From contig WPIO01000030.1 in assembly GCA_009760855.2 (NCBI GenBank), forward strand, positions 3,975,001-4,037,000: a stretch of 62,000 nucleotides of DNA, in the 5' to 3' direction. The notes beneath the pieces were generated by a model that saw nothing but the letters and a program-made list of their open reading frames with translations, was not told the DNA's origin and searched no databases. Below, one piece after another: positions 46,690 through 59,200 of this stretch; the stretch's first letter is position 1; each line of letters starts with the position of its first letter. This DNA is from Cristatella mucedo. Taxonomy: Eukaryota; Bryozoa; Phylactolaemata; Cristatellidae. A program made the translations under genes and the position numbers.

Positions 46690-49480
46690 GGGCACAGTAA
46701 CAGTATTAATGAGAATAACATATTTGTATTGCCCCGTAAAAACTGAATCTCTCTTTAACCACTTCAAATATGCTGTGAAGGAAGCTTGCGAATTGGTTAA
46801 GTCTAACATGCACAATGGCAGGACGAATAAGCAGATAAGAAACATTTTCCGCGTCCCTGCAGATGCGGCACGTAAAGGTGGTTCGTTAGCTTCTTTTTAA
46901 GGGTCCTTTTACTAGGTGACATCGTGACCTCAGTCGGGGTTGGCTTTGGGAGCATACGAACTAAAGTTACGGTCCCCAATTATTTGAGTTTGGTTAGAGG
47001 CAAAGCTGAATGAAGGACTTGAGTCAGACGAGCATGCAATACGATGCCTAGCATGATTGGGCAGTAGTTCTGATTAGTAAGCTGGAGAAGAAAAGAGGGG
47101 ATCTAAAAGTGAGTGACGCATCCTCAAAGTTAACACGCTGCTTGATGGCGAGCTAATGCAGGTCTACGACAAGTCGTGTAAAAAGGCAACTGGGATTTTT
47201 CGTGGCATTAGCTGTACGTGTCTTATCGCTCACTCCGACAGAACTTGAAGTAGTAAGTGACAGAAGTCATGACGGGATGTCACATACGTACGGACCAACT
47301 TTGAAATGGTATCATTGTCTAGTCAGGCCCAAATGCTTGCAGGATTGAACAACTAAAATCCTGTATTATTTGACTGTGGAGCGGATGCACCTAGAGCTAG
47401 TTAGTTTTTTATGTTCATTCAATTTGCGAAAGTTTTTTCCATCAAAAGGATCATGTCAGCAATACATGTAGTTGGAGTGGTGGAAAGTAGGAAGGCATGA
47501 AAACATAGGTACCGTGGTGTTATGCACATAGAAATGCAAGACGACATTTTGCTAGGCAATGTCATCTGCGAGAGGAAGACAGTAAATCGTGGAAAGATTA
47601 AGTACGTATCCATGGGGTACCCAAGTCTTAAAAAAATCTTAGCTGATTTAAAAGTATCACTTTAATAGCAGCAGAAGAACCGTATCCACTACAGTTCGCG
47701 ATAAAGAATCACCCAACTGCAGGATTTGAACCCAAGCAGCTCCGTCATGAAGATCGAGCACTTTTTCTCCTGAGTCATCACTGCTCACTAATTAAAGGCT
47801 CCTCTAATGATTGCTGCCGGTTAAATCGAAGTTCCGAAGTCCCCACTGAGATGAGACCTAAACCATTGCAGTGCAATGCAAGTGATGCCAAGCAGAAAGA
47901 AGAGCCGCTTTACTAGAACACGGTGATCAACAGTATCAAACGCTGCCGAAAGATCTAGCAAAAAAGAAAGAGAGACTTTGTTCTACGTCTGATTTCTTAA
48001 GAATGTTGATAATCATCAGCCACGGTTCTGGGTCGTGGAGAGATTTGTTTTAAAATCCAAGTGGCCCGTACTTACTAGGCATGAAGTTTTGATGTAAGAG
48101 TTTAGTTGGTCGGACACTGCTATGTACAGTCTTTGATAGGAGAGGCAGATTGGAGATTTAGCGTAAGTGCGCAAGTGCCTCCTTAATCATTAGCCTAAAA
48201 GCAGATTTATTGCAAGAGGCTAGGACAAGACCTGAGGTAAAGGGCGTATTTATTAGGTTAGCTTTGCATTGTTGCAGGATGACAATTCATTTCAGAAGAA
48301 CTGTGGGTATCGGGTCTACAGGGCTAGTAATTTCTTTTGACTAGGAGATTAACTTTGAGATGAGGCCACCAGTGGTAAACTTGAAGGTGGACTTTGAGGT
48401 ACTGATGGAGAATTGAGAGAGAAAATTTCAGTCGCGATGTGACTGAAGGATTATATTCAAGTGGGGATGTTACTGGGGGATATCAGTCCAGTGGGTATGT
48501 TAGGTTTGGGACAGGACTCTCTATTTTATTTATCTTGCTAGTAAAAGAGTTAGAAAAGCGATTAGCTAGATCGCCACCAGGATCACTAGGTAAGGTGACA
48601 ACCCGGTAGTATTTGAAGAGATGGTTGACTATCGAGTCACCACGTTTGGATCCAGCATCTGCGATTCCACTACACCTTCATAGATGCTGGACTTGGCATT
48701 CGCTTGGAGAGATTTGCACGATTTATGACAATCCTCGTGTGGCAGTCGATGGACAGTCAGTCCAAATCTAGTGTATACTTTCTCAAGCTTGTGGTTAGTA
48801 ATCCCGACCAGTTTAACGTCAGCAGTAAACCATAGGGCCACGTGGTTGAGAGCTTACGGCGTATTTAGTCGGAGGAGCGAATTCGTCCAGAGCGCCAGCC
48901 ATTGTCGTGTTTTAGCATTCTACCAGCGAGACAGGTCTGACGGACGATTAAGCAGCAGGGGCGATGAAGATACCTTTACAAGGATAGCATGGGTGACAGG
49001 GCTCTGCAGGTTTGGAAATTTGCAGATGACTCCGATGAGTACAGGAGACCCAGGTGATACTGAAGAGGACACACAATGAAGACTGAATGAGATCCTCGTG
49101 CTGTCAGGTGTGCAGAATTTGATAATAGTAGGAGTGGACAGCAGAACATCGTTGAAGAAGTTTTGATCGTGTCTGTGATCTTTGTGTTTTTACTGGGTCT
49201 ATGCACATGAGCCACAAGAAAAAAAACGGCAATCAGTGTATGCAGTTTTCTACTTAAGGGGTCAGCTGAATCATCAAAATGAATGTTAAAATCACACCAA
49301 ACGAGAAGGGAAACTTTCTGGCACACATAATCAATATGAGATCATAAAAAGACGGTCTGAAATAAAGGAAGGTTTTATACTTGGGCAGGATAAATAGATG
49401 CCGCCATTGGCAATGTGTTGTCTGGGGGACTCAAAAAAGAGAATTTAAAAACTGCTTCGAGGTAACTGCAAATGGTTTGA
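46690..49480 (-). mobile_element. L2-type LINE, longest but degraded copy, with nested SINE
   Basis: This is a minus-strand copy with its 3' end at about 46690, where the terminal hairpin is degenerate (about 46722-46765). It extends through the C-terminal region, reverse transcriptase (47600-48500), linker (48629-48841, with WFTADVKL and LTVHR as in the young copy) and the endonuclease end. In the endonuclease, CDFNIHFDDSADP survives near 49266-49300, so this copy reaches further 5' than the one at 37608. An NxAxIY-like stretch near 49395 continues the endonuclease. A family 1 SINE splits the RT region at about 47638-47800. Many stops and frameshifts are present. Confidence 0.85.
47638..47800 (-). 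mobile_element. tRNA-derived SINE, family 1, nested in L2
   Basis: On the minus strand it starts near 47800 with a TTAGTGAGCAGTGATGACTC head and has a GGTTCAAATCC B box (about 47723-47733). The body includes GGGTGATTCTTTATCG, and it ends TTTTAAATCAGCTAAG at 47638. L2 sequence resumes on both sides, so it inserted after this L2 copy. Confidence 0.8.
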
Positions 49481-50089
49481 AATGGAGGAGGGAATGAGTG
49501 ACAATTATAAATCATCTACAAGTTTTGATTGATCTCCAAGAAAGAAAGAAAGAGAAGCATGCCGTAGTAGTGTCGGTTATGGCTGGACAATTTGTCGATT
49601 TCAACCAGATCTATGTCAAAGCAAATAGGTCAAGGGTATCGTCGAGTACCATGCCGGTTTGGTGATATTCCTAGGGAATGCGGTAAGAATAATTGCTGTT
49701 TATTCGGCAGCAGTCAGGTCATGTGGTGAGACCCGAGATCGGTGTGCCCGTCGATCGAAGTTGTAATCACCGATCCTGCCGGTCGGCACTTCACCTGCCG
49801 CGAGTTCGGTAATACATGCACGCACTCTACAAATATGTGGTGATAAGCAAATTTCAGCATGTGAATTCGTAAGCCCAAGAGCTTTTCATGGGGAAGGATG
49901 AAGATGGCTTGCCAAAAGACATTGACATATACCATTTGGTAAACCGAGGAGCAGCGCCCTTGACATGTGGTGCTCCATGTCGTGTCCGGCTTGGTCGCAC
50001 TGTTCTTCGTACCCACAGGCATCCTCCGGGGAACCGCCGTTGTACTGCACCCGCTCGTCTGTTCATAGTGCTCGTCAGGTATTGTGGAC
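49481..50089. other. Unassigned sequence
   Basis: No gene is recognised. The left part may be further decayed L2 endonuclease. A GAAAGAAAGAAAGAGAAG patch lies at about 49540. Confidence 0.35.
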
Positions 50090-50185
50090 CAATAGTACGT
50101 ATACATGTAAAGTGCCTAGAAAGAGATTAAGTTCGGTGAGGGTGCTGTGCAAGTTTATTTTTGGTATTAGTAGTATTTATTTATG
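50090..50185 (+). mobile_element. L2-type LINE 3' end, very short
   Basis: An ATGTAAAGTGCCTAGAAAGA hairpin arm at about 50105, AGATTAAGTTCGGTGAGGGT, and a tail of TATTAGTAGTATTTATT are all that remain. Confidence 0.75.
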
Positions 50186-52517
50186 CAAAACGTGAATTGT
50201 CAGGAAGGTCACCATTAGGCCCTTAAGCGGTGTGCTGACAGTACCCATTAAGCGACTTCTAACAGGGTAGATACGTTGGCGCTCATGCACATGATGCAAT
50301 GCACCTCGTAGGCATAGGCTATGCTGTGATTCAGTGCTTCGCAGTGGCTTGCTAATGCAGTAGCGGATAGGTTGATTAGCATTTCTTTTAACTCGGACCA
50401 CCCGGCATCAGAAGAGGTTTGAGTGATGAGCCGCCGCAAAGCGGTCGGCCACTAAAGTGGCCAGCTTCCGACTCCTTTCACTTCTTAACGACTGTGTATA
50501 TCACATTTCAGTGGACTGAGTTCCCAGTGTCCGCAAGCAAGTGGTTTTCTCCTGGCTTGTTTAAGCGCGGCGGCCACGCGGCCAAGGGAGCGGGCTTGGA
50601 GCGCCAAATTGGAAAGTGCTGCTGTTATTCGACATAGCCCCAGCGTGAGCTTCGTCAGGTGACTGGATCAAACGGCATCTCTCGGACACGACTTTGATGA
50701 TAATTAACCAGTTAGTCGGAGCGGAAAAGAAACGAATCTCTTGAGGATCTGACGCTGCCTTTCATGTGTGCCAAGATGCTTCGAGATGAGGCGAGCGAGG
50801 CCTTGTGTCTGGTGGGGGACGACGCATCGAGCCAAGCATCGAGCCAAGCCCGACTCGATGCACACAGATCTCGAGTGCCGGTAGGCTTTCTATTCCATAG
50901 AATGGGCCGTATCGTGCGGTGGCAAATATTCCTCGGCGGCCGCGCACCTGCTCGGTGCCGGCGCCATGAATAAGGCGCCGCTAACCATCGTGCTTTGACA
51001 GCCGGCGGCACTGAGTCAGGAGCGCCGGCATCTGCCGGAGCATACGACGTCGCCACCTCCCCAAGCCTCTGTCGGAAATGGTCAATTACGATTGCCTTAC
51101 TATCCTTATCCCGGTGCACTCACGCCGTCAAGTACTACAGCTGCCCCGGTCTACGGTCGACTTAAAGCGTGGGGCACGCGACTCCTCAAGTAACGATTGC
51201 AGTTCCTAGCTGCTTCCTTTTGTTTCAGCCATGTCTTCGCTAGCCGCTGATTAAAGCAAGCAGTGCCTGCTTGTCTCGCTATGTTGGCATTTAGAAGATG
51301 TGCTTTCGATGAGTAGGCGTGGCTGTTCGAGGATCACCGAGGGACATCCTGTAGTCTTAGCAACGAGTTGCAGAACCCACCGTAAACGTCGGCTAACTCG
51401 ATACGTTTTATTAGTTGGCACGAGCTGTCTGCTAGCCAAAGCTGACATCGCGAGAGGAAAGTACGAGTAACGCCCGAAGTCTGCATCTGAAGGACCAAGC
51501 GCCGGTCAACAGCGAAACTGCACTTCTTTCTTTGGCATTAGATAAGCAGCTCTTCAGACGCATGAGATACAATTGTATGCTCACTTCCAAGTGTAGAAAG
51601 TGTCACTGGTATGCGAGCGGCTCTTCTATCAGGCCCAACGTCGGGTTTAATTATTCGCAGTATTCGTGTAGCCTTCGCTTGCATGTACTCCGTAAACCCG
51701 TGTGCAAATAAATCTTTCTGGTCGTGGGCTCAGGATTGCAAACACAAGCGATGCACTGACCGTTTTACCCACTTAATTAGTCTCCCTTCGCCAAGCTGTC
51801 ACTTATGACCAATATGACCTCGCAAGGAAGGCAGGCGACCCTTGCCGCGATGCAGTTCTCCTCTTGAGATGCTTTTTTGGCAGATTTCTTCAACGAGGGG
51901 GATTTTTGTTTACCGAATTTATTTGTTGCATTTGTTGCTCTTCAGTCAATCTTTAAACGCCAAACTATCACCGCTCACCCATCATGAAGCTGCACATCTT
52001 GACATACGAAGAAGCTAGATCAGCGGTCGCACCGCCTCCGTAGGGCGGACATGTATTACCGTCCGACACAGAGCTATCACGTTTCTAGAGTCAGCCTCTG
52101 CATTTGCATTCCCATTAATTCGATATCCCTAGTGTCAGCAGCTGGGGTCACTCAGTGCGTTTCAGACCACTGTGTCCGCGGAAACGCAGTTAGTAGTATC
52201 GCTTGATAGAGTCATAATGTATCGAGCGTCAGCACAGCTTGACGTGGCTAGCAAAATGAAATTGCGTTCGCCCAATTACCGGATAAAACTAGACCCTAAA
52301 ACACATAACCACCTACTCGGATGCGAACATCTTCACAACGATTCTTTAAAATCATTTAGGCTGAGTGGAGTGATTTCAATATGCGGTTACGTGATGGGAT
52401 TCTTTTGTGCCACCTACAGAGCACCTATTGTCGACGCTGGTATCAGTCGCTTCGATTTTTTGGAATTTTGTGGTCAGCATAGGCTTATGCCTCATTATCG
52501 GATACTGGGTCTATTTA
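50186..52517. other. Unassigned sequence
   Basis: No gene is recognised over about 2.3 kb. The ATCGAGCCAAGC unit is duplicated at about 50826-50849. Confidence 0.4.
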
Positions 52518-52692
52518 TGGTGAGCCGTGATGGCACATTAGCTAAGGTGGTTGCTGTTTACGACCTCATCGTGGGTTCGAATCCTTCGGTGGGCGATCCT
52601 TTATCGCTGCTGCAAGTGGTTTTGATAGCCGTAAAGGCTCTTCTGTCGCTATACAAAAGAGGATGTTTAATTAGCCAGTATTTTTTATATTC
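52518..52692 (+). mobile_element. tRNA-derived SINE, family 1, well preserved
   Basis: It starts GTGAGCCGTGATGGCACATT, has an A-box region with AGCTAAGGTGGTTGC, a B box GGGTTCGAATCC (about 52572), a GTGGTTTTGATAGCCGTAAA body, and ends TTTAATTAGCCAGTATT. It is very close to the copy at 22018. Confidence 0.9.
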
Positions 52693-53450
52693 GCGAGATC
52701 AGTGGTTTTGGTTAAAGCATCCTTTTCTCAATCCTCTTCCGGCTACCTTTATAGTTCATTACTGTACCACGTTGCGTTAGTCAGCTTTATTTTGGATTTA
52801 TTGTGACTGGTATGCAGTCGTGATGAGTTGCTACTGCAGTCAAATTCAAAGAAGCGTCTAAAAGATCCACGGTATTAATAGATGTTCGAGCATAACGAGT
52901 TGGTGAAGCCGAACATTGACACCTACCATTGTTGGCTGCATCAAATTTTTATTATTCCAGTCTAAGACTGCCTTAAATGAAGGAGTTGGACAGCGATATA
53001 GCAGCGGGCTAATAAGCCAGATTATGACGCCGATATATTCAGAATTTGCGGTTCTCAAATTTTAACGGCTAGGATTTGATTATCTGATAACCCGTGACTT
53101 GGTAGCCTAAAAGCCGAAGCCGTGCATTAGGCAGTAAGCTGTGCCTTAGCAGTTGACCTGAGTTGTGCTCGTTAGGCTTTGAGCCATACGAGAGCTGTTG
53201 TATGTCATGGCTTCGGTTGGATGCGTGTAACCCTCCGTCGCTGTAGAAAAGACTTCTATCCAATATGGGCATTGACTTGCTACCTTAAACTATGGGCTCT
53301 CTATACGGCTGCCATATTCCGAAACTGTAGGCATGCGAGCGCACATTAGTGCCGCACCTGCAAAGTCGCTAGCCGAGATTCCAAAGCTCAGTTACTTCAC
53401 CGGTATTCGATGTGCCACGATCGCTGTGCGTCGTAGCCGTAGTTCTGTCC
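52693..53450. other. Unassigned sequence
   Basis: No gene or repeat is recognised. Confidence 0.4.
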
Positions 53451-56400
53451 GGACGTGAAAGCTGCTACTACCCATTTGCAACAACGTAGCCGTCAAGCAT
53501 CGGCCCTACTGGGTTTGGTACCTCGGTCAGGAAGAGAGGAGAATATCTCGTATGCCTCAAGAGTTCAAATGCACATGCCCAAGCCCTTTTCACTGGCTCA
53601 AGTCCCAGCCGACGGCTTACCGACGGCTACAGACGGCGCATCGGCGCAGGCGGCCCGTGCAGGCGGTGCAGGCATCTTTCACGCTCGGCGGGCGAACGCC
53701 GAGTCTTGCCAGCCTTTTATCGACCACAGGACGATCGTCTGTCGCTCCGCCGGTCGCTTCTCAAAAGCCTCATCCGCCTTCGGGCTGCACTCGCCGGGTC
53801 GTACTCGCTTGGCCTGCTGGTTATCGTCTAATTGGCGTCGATCCTAGAATGAAATGTAGCCCTAGCAAGCAGCAGGTCTGTCTGCCCGATGTGCGACGTC
53901 GAATTCGGTTGGTTTGAAATGCTCGCGAGAGAGCGTGCTCGTCGCTTTCGTCGCTCTTTTCCGCCGCCCTACGTCACTGACGTCAGACTGGAAAGCGTCG
54001 GAGACTGTAAAGCCAGGCCAGAGTTGAGCCCCGCTGAGGGCAAGGCCAGCTCGCTGCGGACGCTCTTTCCGCCGCCTGGCGCTTATTGTTGTTATCTCGA
54101 GTACTGCGAAGCAGGCGCCCGCTGTCATCTTCCGCCGAGCGAGTTGCTTCGACGGTCGCCAAGGTGTGGACCGTTGATGTTGGACGTCAAGGCTCAACAC
54201 ATCCGCGGTCGGTCGGCGCCGCGCGGCGAGCCCTTTCTACGTCCTAGTTCGTCGTAGTTCGGCGGCTCTAGTACGATAAACGAGCTAAACAAGTTCGGCC
54301 AGGCCCATCAGTTTACCCCGCCCCCACCGATTGCCTGCCGAGGCGGAGCGGCGTTTCTCGTTGTGCGACGCCTCGGAGCCAATGAGCTGAGCGGCTGGCC
54401 GGCTGAAAGGTCCGGCGAAAACCGGCGTCGCCGGCAATGAATCGCTTTAGTGTTTCTCAGCAGCGAGCCAAGTTTTCAGCCGCCCACTATAGCGACCCTT
54501 CTTGTGAACGCCGCTTTACCCAAGCTCCCGCCGTCGGATCTCGGGCATGAGTAGGTCGGTGGTTAGTCAGCCCATTGAAGCGACGAATCGCCTTTGTCGA
54601 TTGAGAGCAGCCGCTCCGCCTAGCCGTCGGGCAGCTTGCGGTCGGCCGCACCTTTAGCCGAGCCGCTTAGCAAGCCACCCGCTGGACAGCCGCTCTCGCT
54701 GGCTGTTAACGAGTGGCCATCTGGCGGCTGCGGCGGCAGGCGGTGCACAGTCCGAGCACGCTGGCTGCCTCCGAAGTCGACGACTGAGCGCACCAATAAA
54801 AGTCGGGGCTGTGCGGGCGACTAGTAGCGACTCCTTAGTCGCTCCTTTGTCGGAACGCAGTATGAAAGACGAGAGGGCGAGCAAAGGATCCGACGGCTCG
54901 ACTCGAGCGCTTCAATCGTCGGCCGCCTCGGCATAGAGGACAGATAAAACGTAATCACGCGGGTCCTTTTCATTCGTTCCGGTTGTGACGTGCTAAGTTG
55001 AATGCGGCCTCGGTCCGGTCGGAGCTGCCGACTCAAGTCAACAGAGGCCGGATGCAAGTTTCGCTAGCAGCACAAGCGGCGACGTAATTATACCTGTAAC
55101 TCCAAGCTCTTCATGCAGCGTAGCTTGCTATCGCATCTGCCAGGCTCGACAAAGGGCACCGTCGAAAAGAGCTCGCTATCTAAGCCGGTGGATTCTTCTG
55201 AGATTCACCGTAATGCCCAGTCTCGCGATGCGTTCAGTTGACTGGCCATTTTGGCTCACCACGGCCAGGCCTAGCCTTGAGTTCAGAGTTCAGCCTGTCA
55301 ACGAGGCTGGCACAGGCCGGTGCTGCCACTCACGCACGCCCGCGCGGCGGAGGACTCGCAAAAACCGCCGAGAGAAGCTCAGCGGCCGGCCGCCGGTCGC
55401 GCCAGCAGCGCTGTCCGCGAGTAATTAAAAAAGGCCGCCGCTTAGACGATGGGTGCACAGCGAGACCTCCAGCATAAAACACCACCGCCACCCACCCTCG
55501 ACAGTGCGGGGCGATGCCGACTGCTCAGACCCTGCAATGCGTTGCCTGACCGGGTCACATGATCTCTCGACGGATCCGTGCATCGTGGCTTGCTTAAATG
55601 CCTGCTGTGTGAGCTCTTCGTGTCAAACGGGCGTATCTTTTGAAACTCAAACTTCGCTTGCGCCGTGTAGGGCACGTTGATGACATTTTCCCTTACGGAT
55701 TCGCGTTTTGACTTTTTGCGCCATTCCGATACGCGGCATGCTATTCTTTCTGTAAGACCTATACCGCTCGCTACAAGTTCGTACCTGCACTAGTCACACA
55801 CACTGCAACTACTCGCATGAAGGTACTTCGAGGAGCAACGTTAATCAGAGCGCTATTATTGTAGTAGCGCGGCATTTTAAAGTATTGCTCTTTTGGGGGG
55901 TGTAGAGTGCCACTGGCCGAGAAAAAGCCTCGGCGACTAGCGCCATTTGGCTAAGCTGGAACTGCGCTCAAGCTCTGTGAAGTTCCCTCTGAAGCATAAG
56001 TCAGCTGAAACCCGCGGAAAAAATCCCCTGCATGCCATCAGCGACACTCACCCCCGAAGCTGCCGCCTCGACAGTGATCGAGCGACGTGAAAATCAATCG
56101 TCGCTTGCGATCGCTACGCCAAGTGGCAATCATAAAAAAGTATAGATTCTAAAGCCGAACGAAACTATTCGAGCGATGCGATCATATTGCTGCGCCTCTT
56201 TGGTGCCACGGCTTCGCGGGAGATCCCTTTCCTTTTAAGAACGTTGACGTTTCGGCGATCGTGACCTCTGCCAAGCTGCACAATACACCCGTTCAGTTTC
56301 GCCAAAGCCTTCGCCTTCTGGAGGAATCGCTCGGGGGGGGGGCAGCGGCTTCTTCGCTGTCGAAAGCAGCAGGAGCGAGCGCTGCTCCCGTCATGACCAG

Positions 56401-57350
56401 TCGCTGACATGACCAGCGGCATCTCGATCGCCGCCGCCGCCACCGAACTGCAGCCGCCGGTTTGTCTTACGCTCGATCTAAGTGACCGACCGGACGAGAA
56501 CTGCACGTTCTCGTCCGAGCGTTTTCTTCCGCAATCGCCTCGTAGGCGGCAGCCCTCCCGATGGCAGCCCCCCGGCAGGCCGGCACGGCGGCGGGCTTTC
56601 GGCGGACGGTCTGCTTGCTTGCTTTCAGTGACTACCCGTGCCAATAATAAACATCCGCACAATTCGATACGCCAGAGGGGCGCCTGTTGACTCGTCTGCT
56701 ATTACCGCGCGGCCGGCGAAGTTGACAACTTCGAGAGGCTGTAACAAAGCGATCCTTTCAGCGGCGACCGGGGGTGCGTGAACTGGTCGGCGCCTGGCTT
56801 CTGGCGCTGGCTGCGGCCGGCTACCGCCCTCCTCCGCCGCTTGCGCTCAGTGAAGTCTGCAGGGCGAGAGGGGCGAAGGCAGGCGCCCTCAGCGGTCGGG
56901 TCTCGGCGGTCAGACGAGTCATTTCTGCCATCGTCCTGAAGCCCCGCCCACCCAGCTAGCGAGCCACTTCTGACGCTACGCGGGTGGCGTCGCGTGGCTT
57001 CCCTAGCAGTCGCCAGGCGTCGTCGTCTTAGGACCCCGACCGCTCGAGGCTGCAGCCCTCGTCGTCGGCTCTGGGTTAAGCGGCCGCAACGCGAGTAACC
57101 CAGGGCCGGCGGGCGAACATGGCGTGAGCGTGCTCGAGGAGACACGAATTGGACTTGGGGGAAGGAGCTGTCTGCTCGAGGCAACGGACCTCCGATTCTC
57201 GCTCGGTTAAAAAAGAGATGAGCTTCTTCTCTAAGTAATATGCACATTTCGGGCTCCGTTTGTGCGTCCGTTCGCCCTCATTACGTCGAATCCTGACGCA
57301 GCGCTGCCGTCGAACCGGCATCACTCGAAACTCCTCGGCTGCCAGTCATC
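53450..57350. other. CpG-rich block 7
   Basis: About 3.9 kb is GC- and CpG-rich, with a 10-base G run at 56333-56342. Open frames reach 181 codons (56702-57247, minus) and 165 codons (56165-56662, minus), but overlap others on the opposite strand and show no domain. It could include promoter or first exons that cannot be recognised from one genome. Confidence 0.4.
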
Positions 57351-58495
57351 TCGCCATCCTGAGCTCGAAATCAAAATGCTGGCGATCTGGCCTACAGTTC
57401 GTGCTCACAAAAAGCCTAGAGCTTGCTTTCAGCTTCTTTCGAAGCCTTCAATGTCTTTGCTTGAATCAAGTCTGAGCTAAAGCCTCATCTGCGCGGTCCA
57501 GCTTTTTCTGGGTGTCCCAGCAATACCTCGGGGTCCTACTAATCGGTGGCCCTGAGAGTCTTTTCGCGTGCATTGGCATGCTTTCTTAAGCATGATTCCT
57601 ATGCGTTTTGACAAGCTTGTCTAAGCATCATGTTGAACATGTCATTTACAGGTGGCTTTTGCTGCTTTTGGAACGAGCGGCTAGATTTAAATCTGGCTCT
57701 CTTAGGGCGCTATGCAAACGATCTATTATTATGATGTTGTTTTCTGACTAATTATATGGCTGCTCTTCAAACTCAGATTGCTGTCCTCTTTTCGTTTAAT
57801 ATATTTGGAATAAGAGAATCAACTTCGTAAGCTGAAGTAGCTCAAATCGCACGGTCTTTTAAATTGCACACCCCCAATATAGCTCTGAAGAACATCGACA
57901 GCTTTCTATTGCCGTGCGTGCATATTCGTAAATATTTGTCATTAATGCAACGTAGAATACACATTGTTCACCAGTGAGTTTCTCTGCAGTAGGAGCAGCA
58001 TGATAACCTCCGAACTCCAATACAGGAAGAGAGTTTACGTGATTTCTTAGCCGGGAATGACATCGAACACAATCTATACAGAGCAGTGTATAGCCCTTGT
58101 GGTATCGTGATGTCCGGCCAGGTTATTCAAGCACCAGGGAACAAAACGGCCTTGACCGGTAGCCACTGCCTAGGAGTGACCTAGGCATCCTAGATACTTG
58201 CAGATTCCTCCAAGGTCCGCTTCCACAAGGCCATCCGAATCGCTTTGTTAGATTATTAGATGTTAGAGATGATGGGAGTCAAGACGGCGACGACGACGAC
58301 GACGGTCGCTCACCGAGCAAACAATCGTCGAAAATGGGATCCGGTATCCAAGAGCACCTTAGTCTGCCATGGTTTGTGTACCGTACACCAGCCGATCTTA
58401 CTAATGATCGACCGGCGATGAGCTGTGCAGGTTTCCGTAAAAATTGAATAATATAGCTGCTAATTGTAGGTATCTAATATTAGAGAAAAATGTAA
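57351..58495. other. Unassigned sequence
   Basis: No gene is seen. At about 57690-57735 a CTCTTAGGGCGCTATGC segment followed by TATTATTATGA resembles the last half of the L2 or SINE family 2 tail, too short to assign. ACG triplets repeat at about 58286-58305. Confidence 0.35.
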
Positions 58496-58499
58496 ACGG

Positions 58500-59200
58500 C
58501 TGTCTATTATCTCGTCTTCAGTTCTCTAACTCAGTGCTTGCTGGCCTACCGGCCTGCGTAATCAGGCGCTTACAGCTGGTGCAAAATTGTGCAGCTAGGG
58601 TTGTTCGACGTGAGCTTCGCAGTTGCCATATCACACCACTTCGAGCCGACCTGCACTGGCTCCCAGTCAAGCAACACATCGACTTCAAGGTTTTGCCACT
58701 CACATTCAGGTTCCTTAATTCTTTGGCTCCAGTCTACATATCAGATCTAATCCCCCCATCAGGCTAAGCATCGCTCCACCCGTTTCTCGTAATCTAACTG
58801 CTTAACTATACCTCGTGCAAGCCTCAAATCCTTTGAGACCGTGCCTATAGTTCGTATGCTCGCAAAGCCTGGAATTCACTCCCGACCTTCGCCACGTAAT
58901 CTCCTGACTTGTAAACTTTAAAAAGAAACTAAAAACGCATCTATTTATGACAGCACTTAGTGGGTCCCTATGATTTGTCTTTTACGTGCTTGTGCGTTCT
59001 GACACTGTTGCATGCTGCCACTAGCCACACTTGCATGCTGACCCTGTGCCTGTGACCAATAACCAAGTTACTCTTCTTGTTTACTGAGCATGCTACCACT
59101 AACCATTTGACTGAGCTTCCTTTGCAGCAATTGTAAAGCACCTAGAAAGAGATTGAGTTCTCTGGGGCACTTAATCAAATGTATTGCTATTCTTATTAAG
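58500..59200 (+). mobile_element. L2-type LINE copy, 3' part
   Basis: This is a fairly well preserved 3' fragment. Its open part (58510-58767) reads LAGLPACVIRRLQLVQ, CAARVVRRELRSCH and LRADLHWLPVKQ, colinear with residues about 450-525 of the best copy. Frame breaks follow. The 3' UTR with the CTTAGTGGGTCC and GCATGCTGACCCTG segments, the terminal hairpin (about 59136-59172) and an ATGTATTGCTATTCTTATTA tail close it near 59200. Confidence 0.9.
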